DNA of 64,000 bases from Cydia pomonella. Lineage: Eukaryota; Arthropoda; Insecta; Lepidoptera; Tortricidae. The number at the start of each line of letters is the position of its first letter. The first letter of the stretch is position 1. Below the pieces are notes generated by a model, which worked only from the letters and a program-made list of their open reading frames with translations, was not told the origin of the DNA and did no database searches. The stretch is from the NCBI RefSeq assembly GCF_033807575.1, contig NW_026907788.1, positions 186,001-250,000 of the forward strand. Direction: 5' to 3'. The translations under genes and the position numbers were made by a program. This document shows positions 41,080-52,036 of this stretch, piece after piece.

Positions 41080-41462
41080 GTAAAGGTCGTATAAAACAAG
41101 ATGAAAACTATATCAAATTATTTTAACAGAATCGGCAATCTTGCACAATATAGGTACTGAAATTGATCAGCCGTGTGAACGGAAACTATTATAGGTATTG
41201 TAAAACTGCACTCAGACAGGTCGATACCTGTTTCTATTTGCAACAGGATTCATTGATTTATTTTTCATTTTAAAATTTGAGTCAGGCAACAAGGCCCATA
41301 TTGTACATGTACATGTAAAAAATAAATCAGTACAATTCTACATGTACCTTATTGACTAACATACATATATGACAATCCAAATCAAAAGGGACTTTATGGC
41401 GGTCGGCGCTTACGCCATTATTAGCGGCACGCCAATACCAATACTATTTTTACATTTTTTTT
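41080..41462. other. Unassigned AT-rich sequence
   Basis: Nothing supported. Confidence 0.3.
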
Positions 41463-41777
41463 TTTTGTATGACTGTATTTTGTGAAAGTTTTAGTATTAA
41501 ATTTGATCTATGAATTATATTCATTAGTATTTCAATTATTTATTTATTTCGAATCAACAATAGATCCATAATTGTTAGTATTTACAACAAATCTTAAAAT
41601 TAATTAAGGTTAGTGACATATAAAATAATAATAACATATCTACAAGTATTATATATGGAATAATATTTACAACATCAATAAATTGCTCTGATAATTAGAT
41701 TAAGATAATTATATGTAATACTGTCTTACTACATGAATAAAGTATATTTGAATTGAATTGAATTGAATTGAATTGAA
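41463..41777 (+). mobile_element. LINE 3' tail with (GAATT)n, second copy, interrupted
   Basis: Matches 39104-39341 except for a 113-bp insertion. It lacks the TTGTTGCTAGGCCT stretch before CATGAATAAAGTATATTTG. Confidence 0.7.
41532..41644 (-). mobile_element. Short retroposed insert in the LINE tail
   Basis: The insert is flanked by AGTATT (41526-41531 and 41645-41650), single in the copy at 39 kb. On the minus strand it ends in an AAATAAATAAAT tail, so it is probably a truncated SINE or LINE 3' end. Confidence 0.6.
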
Positions 41778-41861
41778 ATGCGGTACTAAGACTCCTAAGG
41801 GCCAACCGGCACTTACTTACTAAACACTATTTTAGCGACAGAATCGCGTCAGCTATGTAGA

Positions 41862-41970
41862 ATAGATTAGATAGAGAGATATTATTCTCAAACACAAACA
41901 AATTACATAATATAACAATAACAGAAAGTATAAAGTGCCACGAAATGGCCTCATCTCACCATCTAGTTCA
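41862..41970 (-). mobile_element. LINE/SINE 3' tail, family T, second copy
   Basis: AGTGCCACGAAATGGCCTCA and AGAAAGTATAA match 35132-35260. Confidence 0.5.
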
Positions 41971-42027
41971 TGTAGCTATCGGGTTATTGATCTCATTTCT
42001 CTTTTGTATAATTTTCACTTTTCATCC

Positions 42028-42115
42028 TTATATATTTATTTATTTAAAACTTAATTGCACAAAAGACAAACTTAATGTACAAAAGGCGAACTTAATGCCA
42101 TGAGGCATTCTCTAC
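42028..42115 (-). mobile_element. LINE 3' tail
   Basis: On the minus strand it contains AAGTTCGCCTTTTGTAC and ends in (TAAA)n. Related wording occurs at 51462-51595 and near 60400. Confidence 0.4.
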
Positions 42116-42158
42116 CTATATATCTATAAAACTAATACTCTATATATCTATAAAATAA

Positions 42159-42407
42159 AGAAATAAATATTTGGGGATAATCTTACACAGATCGACCTAG
42201 CCGAAACTAAGCAAACCTTCTACTATGGGTACTAGGCGACGATATAAATACGTATATATACATACATATGTACATAGAAAACACCCATGACTCAGGAACA
42301 AACATCTGTATTCATCATACAAATAAATGCCCTTACAAGAATTCGAACCCACGACCATCGGCTTCATAGGCAGGGGTCACTACCCACTGGGCCAGACCGG
42401 TCGTAGA
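42159..42407 (-). mobile_element. SINE-A, variant body
   Basis: Minus-strand head GGCCCAGTGGGTAGTGACCC and the AACACCCATGACTCAGGAAC body are standard. The 3' third has CGACCTAGCCGAAACTAAGC, where others have GACTAAGTCCCACAGTAAGC, so this may be a subfamily. Confidence 0.75.
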
Positions 42408-42831
42408 ATCGTCGAATTTATTATACGTATTCTTATAATAATACATAATTAAAGGTACAGAAATTAAGATATATTCGATGGTCGCTTACCATCAGGTGTG
42501 CCATAAGCTTGTTTTTAATGGGCGTGGAATAAAAAATGCGATATTGTCAGGTTTCGCTTTGAGAATATACTCGTATGAAATCAAGTAATATCCGCCCACA
42601 TTTATTAGGCTTTCACGAAACAGAACCCATTAAGAGCATATTATTGATATAAGTATTCTGATGTATCGTGATGGTAATATATTTTATCAACGTAACCTAT
42701 TGGGATTCAATGATACATTATCAAGAGTTTAGAATTTCATATACAATGCTACATAGACAGAAGATCGAAGAAAATACCTACGTAAATATTTGCCTACTTA
42801 TACATTATTTACAAAACCGCACAGACAAGTA
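42408..42831. other. Unassigned; tiny LINE K remnant near 42478
   Basis: GGTCGCTTACCATCAGGTG at 42480-42498 matches the LINE K 3' UTR. The rest is unassigned. Confidence 0.35.
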
Positions 42832-43014
42832 CCCCTAGTGTAAATTTTATCGACATCATAACGTGACGAATGCGTTTGCGTTAAGTCTCATTTTGTATAG
42901 GATTTTGAGTTTCCAAAACGTCCCGCTTGGCGCGCTCTTTCTAAATCCAATACAAAATGAGACTAAACGCAAACGCGTACGTCGTTTCGAAATCGAATTT
43001 ATTTACACTAGGGG
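42832..43014. mobile_element. MITE C, copy 3 (TA-flanked)
   Basis: CCCCTAGTGTAAATTTT and AATTTATTTACACTAGGGG ends, with TA at 42830-42831 and 43015-43016. This supports a Tc1/mariner-type TA target. Confidence 0.8.
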
Positions 43015-43015
43015 T

Positions 43016-43578
43016 AAAGGATAGGTTTTTTTTGTATTGATAGGTAGGTACTGTTGACATAAATATTAAAATAAACTATTCCAAACTTTTGTTTCTAATA
43101 AAAACACCTGTAACCGACACATAATACTTGGTGAACAAAGTTTTTACGGCGCACTTAAGGGGCTGTCAACACCCAATGTCCTTGAAATTGTTGTTACTTA
43201 AGCAGTTTTTTAAGAAAATCTATTTGTTTTATATAAGCAAAAAATTTTTTACATTTATTATATGTTAAAGATTACGATCTTACTCGATACATTATTGAAC
43301 AAAATCTGTTCGATAGAAAATAATTGCAACGATTGGTCTTAAAATTACCATTAAACGGTTCTGCCTTCATTTTTTTTAATTATGGGTCTGCAATTAAAAT
43401 AATTTCAAATATACCTAAACCGCTAACGAGTAATATTTCACAAATAATCCACATTTTTATTTTATTTTAATAGTTTTCTTATTATTCCCTTGCCCACGCC
43501 CAGTAACATTCGTCAGTGCTATCTCATTTATTGCGATACAAATAGACAATAACAGTTTTGAAAGATTCACGGTTAGTT
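43016..43578. other. Unassigned AT-rich sequence
   Basis: Nothing supported. Confidence 0.3.
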
Positions 43579-43680
43579 TCACTAGACTTAAATCGACCGG
43601 GATTACCTTTTATAGTGTTTATATTGTTTTGTTATAAAAGGTAATCACGGTTTATATCCCGGTCGATTGAAGTCTAGTGA
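43579..43680. mobile_element. 102-bp foldback MITE
   Basis: TCACTAGACTTAAATCGACC is inverted at the right as GGTCGATTGAAGTCTAGTGA. A fragment with GTAGACTTAAATTGACCGGG lies at 3608-3635. Confidence 0.75.
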
Positions 43681-43934
43681 CAAATAGACAGTTTGCGCGT
43701 TTTAACCAAAGAGGCCAATCAAATTAGATTTTTTCAAGGAATTAATTTTCAGCAGGCCTTCCAGCCAATATATTCATTTGGTCCTAAATGCGTGTAATTC
43801 GAGTTAGCGCAATCCCAGGAGGTTGGGGTTTTGGACACGAAAATGTTTTCCACTGTCCGAAAGTTGGTAAAATCTGTAAAAACAGAAACTATTTTAACAT
43901 TCCTGAGCACATTTGGAGCTTACTACCCATTTTT

Positions 43935-44487
43935 AACCGACTTCAAGGTTCTGTATTCGGTTGTGGCTATTTTTGTACGTTCACCGATTACTCCGAAACG
44001 GTCCGATTTGAGCGATTCTTTTTTTGTTTGAAAGGAGTTACTTCCAAGTTGGTCCCAATTAATTTGGTTTTGATCTGATGATGGGATCCCTGAGGAATTG
44101 AGGGAACTCCTCATTTTTTAAAGGCACGTGTATTGTGATTTGGATATTTTCTTAAGCAAATCGAGCATTTCTCTCAAAAACCATCAATTTGATGAAGTGG
44201 ATCTGATGATGATGATTTTTTGATGATAATGATGATGATTTTTTATGCAGTATTTCCACCGATTACTCTGACACCCGTGATCCGATTTAAGTAATTATTT
44301 TTTTGTTTGAAAGGAGTTATTTCCAAGGTGGTTCCATAATATTTTTGGTTCTGATCTGATGGTGGAATCCACGAGGAATTGAGGGAACTCCAAAATTTTT
44401 AGAAGCACATGTATGGCAATTCGACTGTATTCTGAAGCAACTCAAGCATTTCCTCCCGATAACTATCAACTTGATGTAGTGCAACTG
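43935..44487. repeat. Two-unit tandem repeat (~280 bp each)
   Basis: TTGTTTGAAAGGAGTTA with GATCTGATG and GGAATTGAGGGAACTCC occurs near 44027-44105 and again near 44308-44390, followed in both by GCATTTC and ATCAA stretches. The two-unit structure is clear; the class is not. Confidence 0.6.
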
Positions 44488-44645
44488 TAGCTTTACAACG
44501 AGTTTGACTCTACATATTAGCTGAAGTGTTCGTAACTTACTTTCTATACATCTTGCTCGCACTAATAGGATGCCAGTACGAGCGAGATGCATAGAAAGTA
44601 AGTTACGCTAGCGAATATGTCAGTATCAAACTCGTCGTAAGGCTA
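44488..44645. mobile_element. MITE S, copy 1
   Basis: TAGCTTTACAACGAGTTTGA is inverted as TCAAACTCGTCGTAAGGCTA. Inner arms GTAACTTACTTTCTATACAT and ATGCATAGAAAGTAAGTTAC also pair. Confidence 0.75.
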
Positions 44646-45477
44646 CTTACTGATTATGAAGACCACGGGCGATATGTGGAATTTCCCTCTTATGGTGTAT
44701 TATGGTGATGGTGTATTATGGTGATGGTGTCTTATGGTGTCTTAGTATAGGGTATTTTGATTATTGTGTGTTCTGTGTGTGTGACATAAATTATGTTCAT
44801 TGCTGTCGAGTAAGGCAATCCAACGTATTGCATATACTTATACAGTGAGCCATTGGACAAAGCCGAAATGTACATATGCATTAGGGTATTTAGAACCAGT
44901 GTACAAAGTATCATAACAACCGGTGAAGCGGTTTCGATATCGAAATTAACAAATTACTATTTTTTACTTTGGAGCAGCCTGTATGTGTTAGTAGCTCCTA
45001 AGGTAATATCCTCAAAGAATAATATGGAACCTTCTTCGATCTTTTGATTGTCTTTTTTATTTATGACACTAATAAGCTTCTGATTTTTGAATAATGTCAT
45101 CATTATCAAATATTTCGAACAAATTGTCAAAAACACTGCCAAAGATTAACACAGTGTGTTTGTTTTTGTTGTCGATTATTTCAAATAACATTTGTTCGAA
45201 TTTTTTTTTTTATCTTTTGTTCTAATTAAAAAAATATTAACGTCAGAGCATTCCTGAGAAGTAACCCTACGTGGGATTTCAGAGTTTGTCGAATGGCTAA
45301 GGTCACCCTGTATAGCCACATCCTTATCGAATCGCACCAAAATCATGGGATACTCCTAAATTTGGCTTGGAACCGACTTCAAATATAATTGGTAACGCAT
45401 ATACTTAAAAAAGAATAATATTTTATTTTGTCCTTTTATAAGTCGGTTTACTTTTTTGTAAAAAGTTTTATAATAAA
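44646..45477. other. Unassigned AT-rich sequence
   Basis: A small array of GGTGTATTATGGTGATG lies at ~44692-44745. Short pieces with AACCGACTTCAAA (45370) resemble those at 43935. No gene. Confidence 0.35.
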
Positions 45478-45556
45478 TAAATTACTTTATAATAAATAAA
45501 TTAATAAATATTATAGTACATTCTCACACAAACCAGAGTAAGCTCAAGAAGGAACA
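45478..45556 (-). mobile_element. SINE-A 3' fragment
   Basis: The (TTTA)n tail and AGTAAGCTCAAGAAGG remain; the head is absent. Confidence 0.55.
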
Positions 45557-46244
45557 CAATACAGTAAACAAAGTAATAAACACACGAATACATGAAATCA
45601 TTTCGACACCCAAAACCGCGAGGTATGGTGATGAAACAAGGCCGTTATATGAATTACGACACGTTGAAAATGATTTCTAATTCACGAGGAGGTAACGTGG
45701 TAATTTGGAAACAACAATTACCGTGTGGTTGGTGGAAAATTGGTGTAATTGTCACGTTACTCATTAAATAGTATCTAATAATAGCTGATCATTATAATAA
45801 TTAAAGACTTTCTTAGAAATAGGTTTAGTTTATTACATTTAAAGTCACACGAAGTAAGCCACAATACAATCGAAGATACGAAGCTCTCATTTTGAAACAT
45901 TCTGAAACAACATTAAACTTGACATGAAATTTCAAGTAGTTTTGTACATAAAACCTTCGCTCTTAATTTAGAGCACTACATTATTTTCCCCTGAAAGAGG
46001 CTCACTGTAGTTTAAAAAGTGTGCAGAAAGTGATTTGTTTCTGCACTAGAGCATTTTACTTTCCAAGTACGATTTTTTTTTTTCGATATGCAATAGAAAT
46101 TTGGTTTTAAAAGGATTTGTTACACAATTTCCATTCTGATATTTAACTCCCCATTTCATAAATAACGATATGGTTAATTGAAAGTACCCTCAAGAAATGT
46201 TACATAATATACCATATGTATATGTATATGTTATGTTATATTTG
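45557..46244. other. Unassigned AT-rich sequence
   Basis: Nothing supported. Confidence 0.3.
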
Positions 46245-46504
46245 ACGACCGGTCTGGCCTAGTGGGTAGTGACCCTGCCTATGAAGCTGATGGTCCCGGG
46301 TTTAAATCCTGGTAAGAGCATATATTTGTGCGATGAACACGGATATTTGTTTCTGAGTCATGGGTGTTTTCTATGTATTTAAGTATTTATGATATATATA
46401 ATAATATATCGTTGTCTAGGTACCTACAACACAAGCCTTATTGCGCTTACTGTGGGACTTAGTCAATTTGTGTAATTATGTCCTATTATATTTATTTATT
46501 TATT
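46245..46504 (+). mobile_element. SINE-A, full length
   Basis: GGTCTGGCCTAGTGGGTAGT, box B GGTTTAAATCC and TACTGTGGGACTTAGTCAAT, followed by the (TTTA)n tail. Confidence 0.85.
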
Positions 46505-47224
46505 TAATATTATACTTAGTTATGTTTTAAAAAACACATGTAAATATTTTACTTGCCTCGTATTCGAAATTAAAAGTAGAGTGTTTAACTCGGGTGAAAG
46601 GCATCATTTCAGCCTCGGACTTTTGACGCTCTCATTACGTCCGAGCGCCAAGCTACCCTGGCAGAAATGAGTGCCTTTCATCCCTTGGTTAACAATCTAC
46701 TATTGTATTATAATTTTTAACAACTAACTAGTACCAGACCTCCAAATAACCCAAGTTCTTGACACACACGTTCAAGAATTTTGGAATCTTTCGCTTGCTC
46801 GGATATCAAATATCAATAATAACACGAGGAGTTAAACAACAATTTTGTCCCCTTCCAAAACAAAAACTCATTAAAAGTTCTTTGTCACAAAAACTTAGTC
46901 AGGTTAGACAAAAACATTAGACAAAAAGAATTATAGCAGTTTTTTTTCTGGAAGCAATCCCAGCACGCGAAACTAGTACGCAAAGTAAGCCACAGTTGGT
47001 CTGACTTTTAATTTATATCGACTTTCCGCGCCTTAAGGATAAAATTCTGGAGTTATCTTAGACAGACTGCCTTAACTTGCCTTTATTTATGATTCTATAA
47101 TATATAATGTATGTATGTATACATGTATTTATTTTATTAGTATGTAGGTATGTATTATATTGTTTGCGTCTTCATTTTGTTGAATTATATGTATATCGGC
47201 ACTACCCGTTCAATGTTGTAAGTT
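46505..47224. other. Unassigned; shared block at 46977-47053
   Basis: AGTACGCAAAGTAAGCCACA to TTTCCGCGCCTT recurs at 51635-51711. It may be part of a LINE 3' region; no coding is visible. Confidence 0.4.
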
Positions 47225-47393
47225 CATAGTTTCCTGCTACCCAAAGGTTGTCTGGAAGAGATCGCTTCTTAGCGATAAGACCGCCTGTTGTTACCTAACT
47301 TTTACGTGTTTTTTTATTTCCTGTCTTTTTTTAAATGTATGGTGCACAATAAAGAATATTTACTTACTTACTTACTTACAGACTCTATAAGTT
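47225..47393 (+). mobile_element. LINE 3' UTR with (TTAC)n tail
   Basis: GGTTGTCTGGAAGAGATCGC, GCGATAAGACCGCC and ATGGTGCACAATAAAGAAT, followed by TTAC repeats. This is a common lepidopteran LINE terminus. A similar end is at 51462-51595. Confidence 0.6.
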
Positions 47394-47840
47394 CACACAG
47401 ATATTAATTTTGTTCAGGAACAAACATACTTAGGAGTCATGAGTATTTTCTACGTATAAGTATCATATTTATTGACCGAAGCGTAGCGTAGGTCTACGTT
47501 TTGACTCGCGCAATCTGCTTTCGTATGTCCGGATGTTCTCCTCTACAGGTCGCAATTCTCAACCGATTCGCGTGAAATTTTACGACCATATTCTATGATC
47601 AAATAGAATTTTTTTGTCGATCCAGTTTTTGGAACTTTTTCAAAATGGCGGAGTCATGGTACGTCGCGCCTAAACAAATAGTCGTATCGATATCATAAGA
47701 GTTTCCTCCTTGTGAGACATGGTTACAGAGTGATTTGCGAAAAATTGAGATATTTTAGAACGCTGGTTTAGGGGGTATTTAGATATTTAGGTTTTTCTCG
47801 AAAATAAGTAGCCTAATTTCACCGTGTCACATATATCCAT

Positions 47841-47911
47841 TCGTGGCTCAATTGGAATACACTAGCTTCACAATCATGAGATTCCGGGCTCAAATCCCGA
47901 ACGATGAAATC
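47841..47911 (+). repeat. tRNA-like segment in Helitron copy 1
   Basis: GTGGCTCAATTGG (box A-like) and GGGCTCAAATCCC (box B-like), spaced as in a tRNA and followed by a T-run. The duplicate is at 52406-52476. A functional tRNA is unlikely. Confidence 0.5.
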
Positions 47912-48796
47912 TTTTTTGTTTTTTTTTTGCACTTTAATTTCTTATTTTTTATTGACTAAGCTTTGTAACAGGGAGAGAGAAGAGGACCCTGGATCTATTC
48001 CCTGAATTGTAACATTTTGTATTTTTTTTGTATTTAAATTTCGTATTGTTGATCAAGCGAGCACGAAGCGCGAGCAAAGCGTATTCGTTTCAGTTTTATT
48101 CTCTGAACTTTTTTTACAGCCGTTAAAGTTCAAGGAGACGGACAGTTGCGCAGGCGAAAACGGGTTCATGTTTAAAAAAATCTGAGCAGTTTTTGCATTA
48201 AGATTAATTTATCAACTTTGGCTTGGCTATAGAGACGTAGTTGTAGATTGGAATATTGATATTATATTAGAAATAGAAGTTTAAACGTAAATGTATGTTA
48301 TATTGCTTTAATAAATAAAAAATATATATCATAGCTAAAAGTGGGAAACGGTTTTCTAACATATTTCCTGCGTGCAGTCGCCGCAGAAAGTTTCGGTACG
48401 GTTCGTGGCATTCTTTTAGAAAATTTTGGTGCAGATTACTAAGAGCCAGCGATGCTTGCTATAATTTTGTCTACAAAAATTCAGGCCACAAATTTGCAGG
48501 AACACAATGTTCCGAAGATTTATTACATATCTTCTGTTGATATTTTAGTCAAGGTATTCGATATAGCAAAATGATGTTTTAGCGGATTAAATTGCCAAAT
48601 CCTATAGAGATAAAACACTACAGAGGGAAGCTCTGATGGCCCTTCTTCTGCCGACGAAGATGGAGGTGGTTCTACTTTTACCATTCAGGGGATGACCGAC
48701 TAACTGTGGGCGTTTGGAAATGGGAAAGGGAGTATTTTCTCTTTCCTTCCCATTTTGTAGGCGTTGGCAAAGAGAATTTGAAATGGAGGTGGACTG

Positions 48797-49082
48797 TCAA
48801 ACAAAATTTTGTTGCTACAGTAAAATTGCTGCTATATCTTTCGACACATGATAAAAATTGTAGAACGACATTTGACTTTCCTTTCCTTGATGATCTTTTT
48901 GATCCTTATTCGTTTACTAATATATGTTAAAATTGTTAAAGACCTAAAAGTGGCGCCATCTAATAGATAAAAGACCAAATATTTGACAGCATCGTTTTGA
49001 GCGATGGCACCATAACGTTCCAAAAGTTTTAATCATATGTCCAAAGATGGCAGTAAATTTACGTGTCTACAAAGTTTTCTTA
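48797..49082. mobile_element. MITE R carried inside Helitron copy 1
   Basis: ATATCTTTCGACACATGATA on the left is inverted as TTAATCATATGTCCAAAGAT on the right, around AAAGTGGCGCCATCTAATAG. A separate copy is at 40650-40850. Confidence 0.6.
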
Positions 49083-49610
49083 GTTAATAATTAATGAAAA
49101 TTCCTTTTCCGTGCAGGCTTTTTAAATTCTGATATACGAAAAAGTATCTATAAAAAATTAAGAGCTATTAACATTATTTAGAGGTCGCTATAAATGAAAC
49201 AATACTGCTATACAAAATAGTATGAAAATAAATTGACCCATCAATAAATCTGCTTTGGAAATGTCTTTAAGGGCTCTTTATTCGTTTTATTTATTATTTA
49301 TAAGTATAAGTATGCTTAAAAAGATGGCGATCGTTTTTTTCTTGTTTTAGGTAACTTTGAATTTTTTTATTTGTATGAGGATATTGCAAATCACAAAATC
49401 ATAGCGACCACCTAATCATTCGCAAATGAGTTCAAATTTGGCACATAGATTACTGTTCCATAAAGGGAGCCATGTGAAGATAAAATCCTTTCAACTTTTC
49501 TCTACATACAAAGTTGGACCATCCTATTCGATAATTATGTTTTTTTGTCAATTTAGTTTTTATAAATTCTTCTAAACAGCGGAGCCATAGGTACATTTAT
49601 TCAGTTTTAA

Positions 49611-49853
49611 GGGCTCCTCGACACGATGGCCCAGCGTAGGACGCAGCTATGCGGTGAAATGAGATAGCAATATCACTTGCTCCCTCTAACGCAGTGGTTC
49701 CTAACCTTGTCAGTTCTGCCACCCCTATGACTAACTAGGGAACCCGATTTTACCCCTACTCCCAATAAATATCAATATTCTTTCTTACAGGTCTAATTTC
49801 TGTTATATGCGCCCCTAGGACTTGCCTACGCTGGGCCATCGTGTAGAGGAGCC
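49611..49853. mobile_element. Second MITE carried inside Helitron copy 1
   Basis: GGGCTCCTCGACACGATGGC pairs with GCCATCGTGTAGAGGAGCC, and CCCAGCGTAGG with CCTACGCTGGG. Inside lies GCAGTGGTTCCTAACCTTGT, itself resembling another element. Confidence 0.65.
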
Positions 49854-49939
49854 ATAAGCTATGCTCGCGAGGTCTACAGCTCACAGAGCTACTAGTCTAT
49901 TTACGTATGTATATCGTCGTCTCGTACCCGTAGCTTTCA

Positions 49940-50060
49940 ATTCAACTCAATTTATTTATTTGCAACCAAGTACAAAACACATACAACTTAATGCTAGGTG
50001 TACAGTACGTGGACCCTGATAGGGCGCAGCAAAACCTTATGGACTACATGAAACTAATTT
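49940..50060 (-). mobile_element. LINE/SINE 3' tail
   Basis: Plus-strand TCAACTCAATTTATTTATTT is the reverse of a (TAAA)n tail; the remainder includes CTGATAGGGCGCAGC. No coding left. Confidence 0.4.
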
Positions 50061-50271
50061 TAATCTTATGGTATATAATGGCTATTAAAATATAATTACA
50101 ATTCGAACTATTCCATAATTTAATAAACATTCCATAAAAGTATTTCATAAAAAAATAATTGATCGACAAAAAAAGCTTTGCTTAGTTTGAGGCTAGGTCG
50201 GTATGAGATTGTTGGGTTTTTCGGTTAAAATAGAAATGTAATATGTAAATGGGGTCCTTTATCACGAACAG

Positions 50272-50273
<2 letters not shown>
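50061..50273. other. Unassigned AT-rich sequence
   Basis: Nothing supported. Confidence 0.3.

Positions 50274-50350
<77 letters not shown>
50274..50350. repeat. (AC)n microsatellite, ~77 bp
   Basis: A pure AC dinucleotide run of about 38 units, the longest simple repeat in the window. Confidence 0.95.
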
Positions 50351-50351
<1 letters not shown>

Positions 50352-51104
50352 GAATAGAGAGGAATTCCACAAGTACAACTCATAACAGATTCTTCTCAAG
50401 ACAAACCTAGCTCACGAAACTAAAAAGTAGGATGTCGATTATAATTTAACAATTTGTAATGGTTTTTAACTGGTTTTGATACTTCTTTAACGATTGTCAT
50501 GGTTATTAGGTTACTTCTCACGCACGACTCTAAGGGGCTCCCTAGCGCCAATGACCTTCGATCTGAAACCCTTAGTTTTCTAATGGTTTTTGTAGCTTAT
50601 CATATTAACAGCAACGTCTTTAAGCAATATAGTATCTCATATTCACTTCAAACTTTCGAGATATTTGGCATCAAAGTTGTATTCTAGCCCAATAAACTTT
50701 TTTCCAAAAACTGGTATTCCGTGCATAACTTTTGTGTTAATTAGTTTAAAATTAAAATGTCTGACCAGATTTTAGAGACGTGAAAGACGAGACCAAATAT
50801 ATAGATTTCGTATATGTGAGATCCTTTACAACAAAAGAGTTATGAAAAAAGTGTTTTTCTAGACAATGTTTAAAAAAATCATAAAAAATTAGCGTTCATT
50901 TCTTTCAAAATCCGACAGACAAGAATGGAAATAAAAGATTGAAGAACCGATAGCCGTTTGTCTTATAATTCTATCTGTAGTACAAATGTAGGAGTAACGG
51001 ATCAAAGCTTGTCAAAAATCAACCGCGGAAGCCTTCCGGAAACTTCATTTCGCATCACCTATCAGCGTGGGCGATCTTTGAGGTAGTATCAAAATAAGAT
51101 AAAT
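50351..51104. other. Unassigned sequence
   Basis: A 62-codon frame at 50499-50687 has no recognisable features. Confidence 0.3.
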
Positions 51105-51366
51105 AATCGGCCAAGAGCATGTCCGGCCAAGCTCAATATATATAAAAAATAAGCAAAAATTAAATAAAATAAAAAAACATTTTGCATTTTGTATGGGAGC
51201 TACCCTAAAAAAATGTGTAGTTTTTAATTTACCGTTCTGTCGCCATGCATAATTAATGTATCCATGCCAAATTGCAGCCTTCTAGCACTTACGATCACGG
51301 AACAAAGCCGCGGACGGACAGACAAACGAACATGGCGAAACTATAAAGGTTTCTAGGTGACTATTA
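51105..51366 (+). repeat. Repeat E, internally deleted copy
   Basis: It begins CGGCCAAGAGCATGTCCGG and contains GATCACGGAACAAAGCC and CTATAAAGGTTTCTAGGTGA. The G-run core is missing. Confidence 0.65.
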
Positions 51367-51461
51367 AGGGTTATTAGGTGCATTTCATTAATTTCAGTGA
51401 TTGTACACTTTTCTTTGTGTTTGTCATTCATTCACCGTTACTTCTGTTTTACTCATTTCCT

Positions 51462-51595
51462 CAAAGGTTAACTGGAAGAGATCCCATACAGGGATAAGTT
51501 CGCCTTTGTTGTATTTAATTTACTCTGTATATGTGTTTTTCGTGTTTTTATTTCTATGAACAATAAAGTATATACATACATACTATTACGAAACA
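51462..51595 (+). mobile_element. LINE 3' UTR
   Basis: CAAAGGTTAACTGGAAGAGA and GGGATAAGTTCGCCTTTGT, then AACAATAAAGTATATACATA. Related to 47225-47393 and to the LINE at 60398. Confidence 0.6.
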
Positions 51596-52036
51596 CTAAA
51601 AACCCATGACAAGTTCTTATTCAGAATCGGGCTTTAGTACGCAAAGTAAGCCACAGTTGGTCCAACTTTTAATTTTTCCTTTCCTTTCCGCGCCTTGCGG
51701 ATTAAAATGTGGACCTTTCTTTCTCTCATTCAATCCGTACACCTGCCGCTTTTTACATACAATTTCCTTTTTAATAACGTTAAACAGTATTTAAGGCATT
51801 TGCTTAAGCCCGTTTAAAACAAACGCCCTTGACCTTATTCCCCTTTAATTGAAATATTTTGACCTTTTCATAATGGAATTTAATTACTTTTGATTTACAT
51901 TGTCTGCACTTGAATGGGTTTTGAATTGAATTTGTACTCAATTTTAACTCTTGTTTTAATTGACTTAAATACAGATAGGCTGTGTGCTAAATGACATTTT
52001 AAAAAACATCGTTCAATGGACGTGTGCAAGTGATAA
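51596..52036. other. Unassigned; shared block at 51635-51711
   Basis: The block AGTACGCAAAGTAAGCCACA matches 46977-47053, so copies of it lie upstream of both large Helitrons. No gene. Confidence 0.4.

Larger units (their letters stand above)
47472..49895 (+). mobile_element. Helitron-like element, 2.4 kb, copy 1
   Basis: The left end is TTGACCGAAGCGTAGCG. The right end has a hairpin AGCTC-ACA-GAGCT (49878-49890), then A and CTAG, with T following: the hairpin plus CTRR, A|T insertion pattern of Helitrons. AGGTCTAC occurs near both ends. The copy at 52037-54460 lies exactly 4565 bp away with no length difference, and the stretches I compared are identical. The flanks differ, so these are two insertions. 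No Rep/helicase is encoded; the 74- and 63-codon frames inside are not protein-like. It carries a tRNA-like segment and two MITEs. Confidence 0.8.

Noticed and set aside
48706..48930. 74-residue frame present identically at 53271-53495
   Set aside because: Identity follows from the duplicated Helitron; the frame crosses the arm of a foldback MITE and has an overlapping antisense frame, so coding is unlikely.
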